Of a stretch of 54,997 bases of DNA, positions 43,383-51,021 are shown one piece after another (position 1 is the stretch's first letter; each line of letters starts with the position of its first letter). The notes beneath the pieces are model-generated. The model made no database searches and was not told the origin of the DNA. It saw only the letters and a program-made list of their open reading frames with translations. The position numbers were made by a program, and so were the translations under genes. The stretch is from an uncultured Polaribacter sp. GTDB lineage: Bacteria > Bacteroidota > Bacteroidia > Flavobacteriales > Flavobacteriaceae. Location of the stretch: positions 1 through 54,997 of the forward strand of contig CAJQQH010000048.1 in the NCBI GenBank assembly GCA_905480405.1, in the 5' to 3' direction.

Positions 43383-44630
43383 ATGGCGATAGATTTATTT
43401 GAAAGAATAAAAGAAGATAAAGGACCTCTAGGAAAATGGGCTAAACAAGCAGAAGGATATTATGTATTTCCAAAGTTAGAAGGACCAATTTCTAATAGAA
43501 TGTCTTTTAATGGTAAAAAAGTAGTTACTTGGAGTATTAATGATTATTTAGGTTTAGCTAACCATCCAGAAGTTTTAAAAGTTGATGGAGCAGCAGCAGC
43601 AGAACATGGAATGGCTTACCCAATGGGAGCTAGAATGATGTCTGGTCATACTCAATTTCATGAGCAATTAGAACAAGAATGTGCAGAGTTTGTAGAAAAA
43701 GATGCTGCATATTTAGTAAACTTCGGGTATCAAGGTATGGTTTCTGCCATAGATGCTTTAGTTACTAAAAATGATATTATTGTTTATGATATGGACACAC
43801 ATGCCTGTATTATAGATGGTGTAAGATTACACGCTGGTAAACGTTTTGTGTATAAGCACAACGACATGGAGAGTTTTGAGAAAAACATTAAGCGTGCTAA
43901 AAGAATGGCAGAAAAAACTGGAGGAGGAATTTTAGTGATTTCTGAAGGTGTTTTTGGAATGCGTGGAGAACAAGGTCGTTTAAAAGAAATTGTTGCTTTA
44001 AAAAAAGAATATAACTTTAGATTATTAGTAGACGATGCTCATGGTTTTGGAACGCTTGGAAAAGACGGTAAAGGAACAGGAGTAGAGCAAGGTGTACAAG
44101 ATGAAATAGATGTTTACTTTGCAACTTTTGCAAAATCTATGGCAGGTATTGGTGCTTTTTTTGCTGGCGATAAAGATGTAATTCAGTTTTTACAATATAA
44201 TATGCGTTCTCAAATGTTTGCAAAATCTTTGCCAATGGCAATGGTTAAAGGAGCATTAAAACGTTTAGATATGTTGCGTACAATGCCAGAATTGAAAGCT
44301 AAATTGTGGGAGAATACCAATTCTTTACAATCTGGTTTACGTGCAGCGGGCTTCGATTTAGGTACAACACAAACCTGTATTACTCCAGTGTTTTTAAAAG
44401 GAGAAATTCCTGAAGCAATGGCAATGGTAAATGATTTACGAGAAAATCATGGAATATTTTGTTCTATTGTTGTGTATCCTGTGATACCAAAAGGATTAAT
44501 TATTTTAAGATTAATACCTACAACTACACATACACAAGAAGATATAGATGAAACTATTACTGCTTTTACTGCGATAAGAGCAAATCTAGAAAATGGTACT
44601 TATAAAAAAATTGCAGCTGCAATGATGTAG
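43383..44630 (+). CDS. Alpha-oxoamine synthase (probable cysteate/serine fatty acyltransferase)
   Basis: 415 residues, class II PLP enzyme related to KBL, BioF and serine palmitoyltransferase. Motifs: WSINDYLGLANHPEVLK, the catalytic His region DMDTHACIIDG, DDAHGFGTLGKDGKG, and the Schiff-base Lys in TFAKSMAGIGAFFAG (a Gly-poor variant of the usual TLGKAFG). In Flavobacteria such a gene next to a cysteine-synthase-like gene is expected to couple cysteate with a fatty acyl thioester to give 3-keto-capnine, the base of sulfonolipids in the outer membrane linked to gliding. Serine palmitoyltransferase is the alternative. Ended by a hairpin at 44651-44676. Confidence 0.75.
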   Translation: MAIDLFERIKEDKGPLGKWAKQAEGYYVFPKLEGPISNRMSFNGKKVVTWSINDYLGLANHPEVLKVDGAAAAEHGMAYPMGARMMSGHTQFHEQLEQECAEFVEKDAAYLVNFGYQGMVSAIDALVTKNDIIVYDMDTHACIIDGVRLHAGKRFVYKHNDMESFEKNIKRAKRMAEKTGGGILVISEGVFGMRGEQGRLKEIVALKKEYNFRLLVDDAHGFGTLGKDGKGTGVEQGVQDEIDVYFATFAKSMAGIGAFFAGDKDVIQFLQYNMRSQMFAKSLPMAMVKGALKRLDMLRTMPELKAKLWENTNSLQSGLRAAGFDLGTTQTCITPVFLKGEIPEAMAMVNDLRENHGIFCSIVVYPVIPKGLIILRLIPTTTHTQEDIDETITAFTAIRANLENGTYKKIAAAMM

Positions 44631-44650
44631 TTTTTTATTAGTAAATATTT

Positions 44651-44680
44651 AAAACCGAGCTATTTAGTTCGGTTTTTTTT
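44651..44680 (+). terminator. Terminator after the alpha-oxoamine synthase gene
   Basis: AAAACCGA (44651-44658) pairs with TCGGTTTT (44669-44676), inner CTA/TAG, then T-run. Confidence 0.85.
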
Positions 44681-44704
44681 GTTTAATATATTTAGGTTTA
44701 TTAC

Positions 44705-44729
44705 TTTATTTAAAATTAATCTAAATAAA
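44705..44729. promoter_or_regulatory. Palindromic box 1 (candidate metal-responsive operator)
   Basis: Perfect 8-bp inverted repeat TTTATTTA (44705-44712) / TAAATAAA (44722-44729), 9-nt spacer. On the minus strand it begins TTTATTTAGATTAATT, the exact 16-mer present at the imelysin promoter. It lies just before the -33 box of the porin gene. Confidence 0.6.
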
Positions 44730-44730
44730 A

Positions 44731-44761
44731 TTTGTGAAACTTAATTTAGGATGTATATTTG
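44731..44761 (+). promoter_or_regulatory. Promoter of the porin gene
   Basis: TTTG (44731-44734), 19 nt, TATATTTG (44754-44761). Confidence 0.7.
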
Positions 44762-44806
44762 CATCCGAATTACAAACTATTTATATTAAATCTAAATTAA
44801 TTTTAA

Positions 44807-45994
44807 ATGAAAAAGTTTTTAACTTTTGCAATTGCTGTAGCCTCAACTTTAAGTCTATCGGCACAAAACAATCAAAGAGATTCAATTAACAACCCAAACA
44901 ACCAGGTAAATACTGCACAACGTATTTTAAATGGAAACATAAATACAAAAGGTGTTACTGTTGGTGGTTATGGAGAGTTAACTTATAACAGACAAGAAAA
45001 TAGTAATGCAGAGTTAGATGTACAACGTCTTGTTTTATTATTTGGATATAAATTTGACGATAGAACACAATTTATAACGGAAGTAGAATTTGAGCATGTA
45101 AATGAAGTATATGTAGAACAAGCTTTTTTACAATATTCTATAAGTGATAATGTAAATTTAAGAGCTGGTTTAATGTTAGTTCCTATGGGAATTATAAATG
45201 AATATCATGAGCCAACAACTTTTAATGGAGTAGAAAGACCAAGTATAGATGGTTCCATTATACCAACTACTTGGAGAGAATTAGGAGTAGGAGTTTCTGG
45301 TAGATATAATGATGCTTCATTACGTTACCAGGCTTATATTTTTAACGGTTTTTTATCTACTACTTCAGATGGAAACGGGAATATTACAGGTGGAAAAATT
45401 GGTGGTAGTAATGGTTTAAGAGGAGGAAGACAAAAAGGAGCTAAATCTACGATGAATAACGTAAACTTTTCTGGAAAATTAGATTATTATGGATTACCAG
45501 GTTTACGTTTAGGTTTGTCTGGTTATTTTGGTAGAACTCAATCACCTGCAGATGTAGAGGATATAGCTGGTGCAGATGTTGGTTTATCTATGATTGGTTT
45601 AGATGCTCGTTATTCTTACCAACGTTTTACGGCTAGAGGTCAATTTATACAAGGTAATTTATCAGATACAGAAGCATACAATAATGCTACAGGTTCTAAA
45701 TTAGGTAGTACTTTACAAGGTTATTATTTAGAAGCTGCATATAATTTATTACCACAAAATAAGAGACAACAACTATTTGGTTTTGTTAGATATGAGGATT
45801 TTGATACACATGCCTCTGTAGATGGAAGTTTAACGAAAGATTTAAGTTATGACAGACAAGAATGGACGTTAGGTTTAAGTTACAAAATTGCACCTGGTGC
45901 AGTTGTTAAAGGAGATTACCAATTTAAAAACAACGCAGTTGTTGGAGGTTCTACTGTAAACCAATTAAACCTAGGTGTAGGTGTTTGGTTCTAA
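44807..45994 (+). CDS. Outer-membrane porin
   Basis: 395 residues. A signal peptide ending at SLSAQN is followed by a beta-barrel of amphipathic strands with repeated GGYGELTYNRQ and LVLLFGYKFDDRTQFITEVE segments, a loop region rich in Gly (GGKIGGSNGLRGGRQKGAKS), and a terminal Phe (LNLGVGVWF). It resembles the O/P-type porin family found in Bacteroidetes. A palindromic box in front of its promoter is shared with the FMN-binding and imelysin genes, so it may be part of a metal-responsive regulon and admit small metal complexes or their oxidation products. The substrate itself is not readable. Confidence 0.82.
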   Translation: MKKFLTFAIAVASTLSLSAQNNQRDSINNPNNQVNTAQRILNGNINTKGVTVGGYGELTYNRQENSNAELDVQRLVLLFGYKFDDRTQFITEVEFEHVNEVYVEQAFLQYSISDNVNLRAGLMLVPMGIINEYHEPTTFNGVERPSIDGSIIPTTWRELGVGVSGRYNDASLRYQAYIFNGFLSTTSDGNGNITGGKIGGSNGLRGGRQKGAKSTMNNVNFSGKLDYYGLPGLRLGLSGYFGRTQSPADVEDIAGADVGLSMIGLDARYSYQRFTARGQFIQGNLSDTEAYNNATGSKLGSTLQGYYLEAAYNLLPQNKRQQLFGFVRYEDFDTHASVDGSLTKDLSYDRQEWTLGLSYKIAPGAVVKGDYQFKNNAVVGGSTVNQLNLGVGVWF

Positions 45995-46018
45995 AAATAT
46001 GGTTTTTTAATGTAGTTT

Positions 46019-46058
46019 AGTCGGTTCAAATAATTAATTTGAATCGACTTTTCTTTTT
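46019..46058 (+). terminator. Terminator of the porin gene
   Basis: AGTCGGTTCAAAT (46019-46031) pairs with ATTTGAATCGACT (46037-46049), one G-U pair, then a T-rich tract. Confidence 0.85.
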
Positions 46059-46075
46059 ATTTAGACTAATTCTAA
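46056..46075. promoter_or_regulatory. Palindromic box 2 (candidate metal-responsive operator)
   Basis: TTTATTTAGACTAATTCTAA differs from the box upstream of the imelysin gene at one of the first 16 positions. It contains the dyad TTAGA/TCTAA with a 5-nt spacer and ends directly before the -7 element at 46077-46084, a repressor position. Confidence 0.6.
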
Positions 46076-46076
46076 T

Positions 46077-46084
46077 TATTTTTG
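46077..46084 (+). promoter_or_regulatory. TAnnTTTG element of the FMN-binding protein gene
   Basis: TATTTTTG ends only 4 nt before ATG 46089, so the transcript would be leaderless or nearly so. Confidence 0.5.
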
Positions 46085-46088
46085 CAAT

Positions 46089-46625
46089 ATGATTTTAAAA
46101 AGATATTTCTCTATTTCAATTATAGCTATATGTACTCTTTTTCTATCCTTTACTTTACCAGATAAGTTGTTAAAAAAAGTAAATAAGGAGATTGAAAAAA
46201 CTTTTGATGTAAAAGGGTGTAATTTAAAACGAATTTCTATAAATGATTCTATTACAGAAAAGCTATCTAAGACTACAAATACAAATCACCTTTTTAAAAT
46301 TGAAAAAGACAAGTTAACCATTGGTTTTGCTTATGTTGATAAAGCGCCCAGCAAAACAGATGAGTTCGATTATTTAATTCTTTTGGATAAAAATTTGATA
46401 ATTGCAAAAACTAAGATTTTAGTATATAGGGAAGATTATGGTGGAGAAATAGGGAGTAAACGTTGGTTAAAACAATTTATAGGTAAAAAATCTTCGGATA
46501 AGTTAAAATATGAAAAAGATATTATAGCCATTTCCGGAGCAACTATTTCGGCACTTTCTATGACCAAAGCGGTTAATTCTTTTTTAATCGATTTAGCAAT
46601 TTTACATAAAAACAAAGCATTATAA
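46089..46625 (+). CDS. Extracytoplasmic FMN-binding domain protein
   Basis: 178 residues. A signal-anchor or signal peptide (FSISIIAICTLFLSFTL) is followed by an FMN-binding domain (~70-170) with KTKILVYREDYGGEIGSKRW and the covalent flavinylation site SGATISALSMT (Thr in S-G-A-T), which is modified by ApbE in this family. Such proteins pass electrons outside the cytoplasm, for instance to reduce ferric iron. The stop overlaps the ATG of a four-helix membrane protein gene by one nucleotide, so the two are translated together. A palindromic box shared with the porin and imelysin genes sits over the promoter. Confidence 0.85.
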   Translation: MILKRYFSISIIAICTLFLSFTLPDKLLKKVNKEIEKTFDVKGCNLKRISINDSITEKLSKTTNTNHLFKIEKDKLTIGFAYVDKAPSKTDEFDYLILLDKNLIIAKTKILVYREDYGGEIGSKRWLKQFIGKKSSDKLKYEKDIIAISGATISALSMTKAVNSFLIDLAILHKNKAL

Positions 46626-47116
46626 TGGATTTTTCTGTTACTATTTATCAATTTCCGAAAGAAATAAAATTACTAATTATTGCTTTTGTTTGTACATTAA
46701 GTATTGGTTTTTATAGCGGAATTTCTTTTGTTAGATCTACAACTAATGCAAATCCTGAGGGAATAGAGCAGCGTTACTTGGGAAATGAGGATGATGAAAA
46801 CGCCACAAAAATGATGTTTAAAAAATCTGAAGGCGAAATTATGACAACTGTACATAGTCATATTTTATCTCTCTCTATAGTTTTCTTTTTAGTTGCTATT
46901 ATCCTTTCTACAACAGTAATTAATCAAAAATTAAAAATTTTTTTGATGATAGAACCGTTTTTATCTTTAGTACTTACTTTTGGAGGAATTTATTTTCTTT
47001 GGAAAGAAATTCATTTTATGAAATATGTAATTATGTTTTCTGGTTTTTTAATGACAGCAACATATACTGCGTCTATATTTATCATTTTAAAACAAGCTTT
47101 AAAGAAAACTATTTAA
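46625..47116 (+). CDS. Four-helix membrane protein, partner of the FMN-binding protein
   Basis: 163 residues with about four transmembrane helices (IKLLIIAFVCTLSIGFYSGI; SHILSLSIVFFLVAIILSTT; IFLMIEPFLSLVLTFGGIYF; YVIMFSGFLMTATYTASIFI). The second helix begins HSHILSLS, whose His residues could hold heme or a quinone site, and a charged periplasmic loop (GIEQRYLGNEDDENATK) links the first two helices. It overlaps the FMN-binding gene start-to-stop. Likely a membrane electron donor or anchor for the flavoprotein. It ends 7 nt inside the convergent HTTM gene. No further family name is given. Confidence 0.7.
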   Translation: MDFSVTIYQFPKEIKLLIIAFVCTLSIGFYSGISFVRSTTNANPEGIEQRYLGNEDDENATKMMFKKSEGEIMTTVHSHILSLSIVFFLVAIILSTTVINQKLKIFLMIEPFLSLVLTFGGIYFLWKEIHFMKYVIMFSGFLMTATYTASIFIILKQALKKTI

Positions 47117-48446
47117 GTTTTAAAACGAAGTTATAAATTTCATCTATTGTATTTAAAGAAGCTAAATCTTTCTTCGGGTCAATAAATTTTTGTGATACAC
47201 GTCCGTTTAAAGAAGCTCTAGCATCTACAAAAACTGCAACATCTATAATACCCTTTTTAGCATATTCTTGTTTTAAAAATTGCGCATACTGCCAAATCAT
47301 ATCTGGCTGAAAACTCATTTGTGTTTCTTGAATGCTATTAAGATGTTTTTTCGGATATTCTTTCCAACGTTTACAATTTAACTTATCAATTACTGTAAAT
47401 TCTGCAGATCCATTTTTTTCCATAATCATAACTTGCCAAGAGAATCGAAAACCATTTTCTGTCCATAAAACATTGTTTGATAAAAAATGAGATCTTAATG
47501 GAAATAAAAATTGAAAAGTAAAGAATAAGGTTAGAAAACCAAGTAAAATAGGTTTTGTTTTATAGCAAGTTTTGTTCGTTTGTTGTGGAATTTTTTTACC
47601 AATAAAAGATAGAATATTATTCCATTCATTATGAGATATAAAAACTAAACTCCCAAAAATCATTATCCAAGGAAACATACCAATATTAAATAGAAAGTAT
47701 GTTAAAACATGAAAAATAATAACAAAAACATATGCAGTAGGTCTTGTCTTTTTTATGAATAATAAAAATGGAATTGTTAAATCATATAACATTCCGCTCC
47801 AGCTAAATAGGTAAGGAGCTATATCATTATTTAATAACCAACCAATTATAGGAATATTAGTTTTTGCTTTTAACCAAATTGTTAATGGTTGTGCATTTAC
47901 TAACCAATCTGTATTTAATTTAGCAATTCCGCCAAAAATATAAACAACAGCTAATTGTAATTTAAAAATTAGAACAGACCAATTAGGAACTGTATTTAAT
48001 TTTCTACTTATAAGAAGTTTTACATCTAGAGAAAAATTTCTGTTTGCAGGTACTAAAATCAGTAGAAAAGCAACTAAAGACACAAAATAGTAATGATTAA
48101 GATACCAAGATTTTTCAATTAATTCTAAATAAGTAAAGCTGATAAAAAAGAGAATTGTTGCAACTCTATACAATAATCCTAAACCAATACACAAGGCAGA
48201 AATTGCAGCAATTACAACGATAAAATACATTCCTTTTACATTAAAAGGTTGTACCCAATTAAAAAACTGGTAAGTAAAATGAAACTCAGGATTTATATAA
48301 CATTTCTCAATCCAACCATTATAAATAAAACGAATCATAGAGAAACACATTAAAAAACCAAATGCCATTCTAAAGATGGCAAGTGGTAAAATAGACGTGT
48401 CTTTTACTAAAAAAGTAGTTATTTTTTTAATCGCCGTCATTATCAT
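47109..48446 (-). CDS. HTTM / vitamin K-dependent gamma-carboxylase-like membrane protein
   Basis: 445 residues. The N-terminal ~300 hold the HTTM domain: multiple transmembrane helices, including the region LPLAIFRMAFGFLMCFSMIR, LNHYYFVSLVAFLLILVPAN, and LQLAVVYIFGGIAKLNTDWL with the family's Lys-x-N. A C-terminal soluble part (FSWQVMIMEKNGSAEFTVID) follows. This is the fold of vitamin K-dependent gamma-glutamyl carboxylases, whose bacterial members have largely unknown substrates. It is the last gene of the imelysin operon, overlapping the preceding imelysin-like gene by 20 nt, and so probably modifies or works with the proteins of that operon. This is inference. Confidence 0.82.
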   Translation of the reverse strand: MIMTAIKKITTFLVKDTSILPLAIFRMAFGFLMCFSMIRFIYNGWIEKCYINPEFHFTYQFFNWVQPFNVKGMYFIVVIAAISALCIGLGLLYRVATILFFISFTYLELIEKSWYLNHYYFVSLVAFLLILVPANRNFSLDVKLLISRKLNTVPNWSVLIFKLQLAVVYIFGGIAKLNTDWLVNAQPLTIWLKAKTNIPIIGWLLNNDIAPYLFSWSGMLYDLTIPFLLFIKKTRPTAYVFVIIFHVLTYFLFNIGMFPWIMIFGSLVFISHNEWNNILSFIGKKIPQQTNKTCYKTKPILLGFLTLFFTFQFLFPLRSHFLSNNVLWTENGFRFSWQVMIMEKNGSAEFTVIDKLNCKRWKEYPKKHLNSIQETQMSFQPDMIWQYAQFLKQEYAKKGIIDVAVFVDARASLNGRVSQKFIDPKKDLASLNTIDEIYNFVLKLK

Positions 48447-49551
48447 TTAAGGTTACTGTTGCTCCAATTGCATTAGATAAGTCAACTTTAATAAGTATTA
48501 ATAAATCTCTAAAAGAATCTTGTAAGTCAGTTATATTTTGAGTGTTTTGTAATAACTCTTCAGATAATGGATTTGAAATTTTATCAATTTTAATTTGGCA
48601 ATTATTAAAAGCATTTAAAATACTAATGTCTAAATCTTCTCTAGAAATTAAGGTTAAATAATTATCAAATCCCCATTGAATATCATTATCAATAAAAGCA
48701 CCAGTATAGCATCTTTTTAAAGCCGTTAAATGCTCTTGTATAATAAGTAAAGACGATTTACTTCTGGCAGCTTCTAATGCATCAGTTTTAATAATTCCGC
48801 CAGACTTATCACCCAATGGATTTCCTAATTTGCTAATAATAACTTCTTCAATTAAGTTAATCATAGCATTTGTAAGTTGATTTTGGCTACCGCTAATTCC
48901 GTTTTCTATAGATGAAATAAAAGAAATTTTATCGTTTTCCCAAAGATTTAAAAGTTCATTAGCTTTAAGGTGTAAATTTTCTGATAAAGCTAAAATGTAA
49001 TCTAATCGTCTATTGTAATTAGTATCAATTGTAAAAGAATTTAAAACATTTTGATTGTTATCCGATGAAAAAAGTAAATATTCTAAAGCAGATATTCCTT
49101 TAGAAGAAGATCCTTTAGAAGCTATAAAAGCCTCATTTATAACCTCATTTCCATTAATAAAAATATTTACGTTTTCTGTATTTGTTTCCCATCTGTTTAT
49201 TTCGAAATGAATAAAACTGTTTTCTACAGCACTTAAATTATAAAGTTCTAATTGTTTCCACGTTTTTAAAACCTCCAACCAGTTTTCTTTAGTAGTAGCT
49301 AAATTGGTTAAAGTAGTATTGCTTTTAAAATTAACAATACTAGTTTTTAATAAACTTGTTTTTTTAATAAATAAAGATGCTAAAACAATAATTTCATTTT
49401 CATATGTGTTTTTTAATTGTTCTGTTCTTGTATATTCAATTTGATATTCAGATTCAGAAATCCCTTCGTTATTACAGCTCATAAAAAGTAGGATAGAAGA
49501 TATAAAAAGTACCGAAATGGATAAAAATATTTTTTTAGGTATTTGTGTCAT
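48427..49551 (-). CDS. Imelysin-like (M75-related) lipoprotein with a degenerate motif
   Basis: 374 residues. A lipoprotein signal (SVLFISSILLFMSC) is followed by the helical imelysin fold (ENWLEVLKTWKQLELYNLSA; then KGISALEYLLFSSDNNQ). In active-type imelysins this second element is GxHxxE; here it reads G-I-S-A-L-E, so the His is Ser. The protein was probably duplicated from the first-gene imelysin and has lost or changed its iron or heme site. It lies 2 nt downstream of the di-heme oxidoreductase and overlaps HTTM by 20 nt. Imelysins are linked to iron uptake rather than proteolysis. The lost His suggests a structural or partner role. Confidence 0.82.
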   Translation of the reverse strand: MTQIPKKIFLSISVLFISSILLFMSCNNEGISESEYQIEYTRTEQLKNTYENEIIVLASLFIKKTSLLKTSIVNFKSNTTLTNLATTKENWLEVLKTWKQLELYNLSAVENSFIHFEINRWETNTENVNIFINGNEVINEAFIASKGSSSKGISALEYLLFSSDNNQNVLNSFTIDTNYNRRLDYILALSENLHLKANELLNLWENDKISFISSIENGISGSQNQLTNAMINLIEEVIISKLGNPLGDKSGGIIKTDALEAARSKSSLLIIQEHLTALKRCYTGAFIDNDIQWGFDNYLTLISREDLDISILNAFNNCQIKIDKISNPLSEELLQNTQNITDLQDSFRDLLILIKVDLSNAIGATVTLNDNDGD

Positions 49552-49553
49552 TA

Positions 49554-50951
49554 TTATAATGATTTTATAAAGTTTATTATTTTAGTTCTTTCTGTAATAC
49601 TTAAATTTATAAATGCAACTTTAGCGTTTTCTGCTTCTCCACCATGCCACAAAATAGCTTCTTCTATAGTTCTTGCTCGTCCATCGTGCAATAAATTGGT
49701 ATGACCATTTACTGTTTCTATTAAACCAATTCCCCAAAGTGGTGGCGTTCTCCATTCATTTCCTGTTGCATTAAAATCGGGAGTATTATCTGCTAAATCT
49801 GTTCCCATATCATGTAATAATAAATCTGTATAAGGTCTAATTTCTTGATATTCTAATGCAGGAATTTCATGAGAACCTGTTGTCATTTTTGCAATATGAC
49901 AAGAGGTACATTTACTATCTATAAATAATTTTTTACCTTCTAAAATAGATTCATCATCGTAATTTCTTCTTCCAGGAACTGCAAGTGTGCTAGAATATAA
50001 GGTTACTTTACCAATATTTTCATCAGAAATTTCTGGAGATCCTCCATTTGCAAAACTTGAACAATCTACTCCATCAGGACAATTTTCATTAGGAAATAGG
50101 GTAGAAGTTATTCCTAAATCTCCTGCAAAAGCAGCAGAAATTTGTTGTTTAATTGTTGGTTGATTTGCTTTCCAACCAAATCTACCTATAGATATAGACT
50201 GTGTTTCTACATTCCAAACATAATTTGGTTTTCCAGAAATACCATCGTTATTAGTGTCATTTTCATCAGCAAAACTTAAAAGTGTACTTTCTGTTACTGC
50301 TTCCAATAAACCCAAACCAACCATTTGTTGTGCAATTCTAGGAGAAACCTGTAAATTTGAAGCTGTATTACCGTAAGCTAGATTAGTAATATTGTATTTT
50401 GGTTTTCTTAATATTATAGATGTTCCGTCTGTATAATTAATTACTTTATCTGAATATGAAATTGTAAAACCAGCTTCTGTAGTAGCATTTTGTACAGATT
50501 GATCTTGTAATTGACCACCATAAATAGGATCTGGATTGTTACCACCGTTAACATCAGTTCCAGGAGTACTTAAACGTAATAATAAACCATGACTAGTTTC
50601 ACCATCAAATTCAGGAGCTCTTCCACGTCCATCTTTAAAATGGCAAGAAGAACAAGCTCTAGCGTTAAAAAAAGGACCTAAACCATCTCTAGCTGTTGTA
50701 GAAGCTGGTGCTGTTACCCAATTCTGGTTGAATAAAGAATTACCTGTAAAAAAAAATAAGGAATTATCGCCAACCAAATTTGGAGCTTGAAAACCAAAAG
50801 CATTTACAGAAATATCAAAAATAGTTGTTTCTCCTCCTGAAAAAGCTTCATTTTCTTCAGCTGCTAAAGGGATATAAAAAACATCTTCTTTGGTGCAGCT
50901 TATAGCTGTAATAGCTAGTAATATTAATAATAGAATTGCTTTATGTGTCAT
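49554..50951 (-). CDS. Di-heme oxidoreductase family lipoprotein (DHOR, thiol oxidoreductase-like)
   Basis: 465 residues from ATG 50951 (MTHKAILLLILLAITAISC lipobox). Two c-type heme sites: ARACSSCHFKDGRG and DSKCTSCHIAKM. The rest follows the DHOR/DUF1111 pattern, related to cytochrome c peroxidases, including GKPNYVWNVETQSISIGRFG, TLYSSTLAVPGRRNYDDE and HDGRARTIEEAILWHGGEAE. It is expected to oxidise a periplasmic partner or thiols. Placed between imelysin 1 (upstream, 70 nt with a hairpin) and imelysin 2 (2 nt). The Pseudomonas icmP cluster has, from memory, the same imelysin-DHOR pairing and is controlled by Fur. Confidence 0.88.
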   Translation of the reverse strand: MTHKAILLLILLAITAISCTKEDVFYIPLAAEENEAFSGGETTIFDISVNAFGFQAPNLVGDNSLFFFTGNSLFNQNWVTAPASTTARDGLGPFFNARACSSCHFKDGRGRAPEFDGETSHGLLLRLSTPGTDVNGGNNPDPIYGGQLQDQSVQNATTEAGFTISYSDKVINYTDGTSIILRKPKYNITNLAYGNTASNLQVSPRIAQQMVGLGLLEAVTESTLLSFADENDTNNDGISGKPNYVWNVETQSISIGRFGWKANQPTIKQQISAAFAGDLGITSTLFPNENCPDGVDCSSFANGGSPEISDENIGKVTLYSSTLAVPGRRNYDDESILEGKKLFIDSKCTSCHIAKMTTGSHEIPALEYQEIRPYTDLLLHDMGTDLADNTPDFNATGNEWRTPPLWGIGLIETVNGHTNLLHDGRARTIEEAILWHGGEAENAKVAFINLSITERTKIINFIKSL

Positions 50952-50964
50952 GTGTATGTAAAAC

Positions 50965-50998
50965 AAAAGCCAGAACTACAAATTTAATTATAGTTCTG
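50965..50998 (-). terminator. Hairpin between imelysin 1 and the di-heme gene (partial terminator)
   Basis: CAGAACTA (50971-50978) with TAGTTCTG (50991-50998), 12-nt loop, followed on the minus strand by a T-rich tract. It may reduce expression of the downstream genes relative to imelysin 1. Confidence 0.45.
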
Positions 50999-51021
50999 AC
51001 ACATAGTTATAAATTTTTTAT

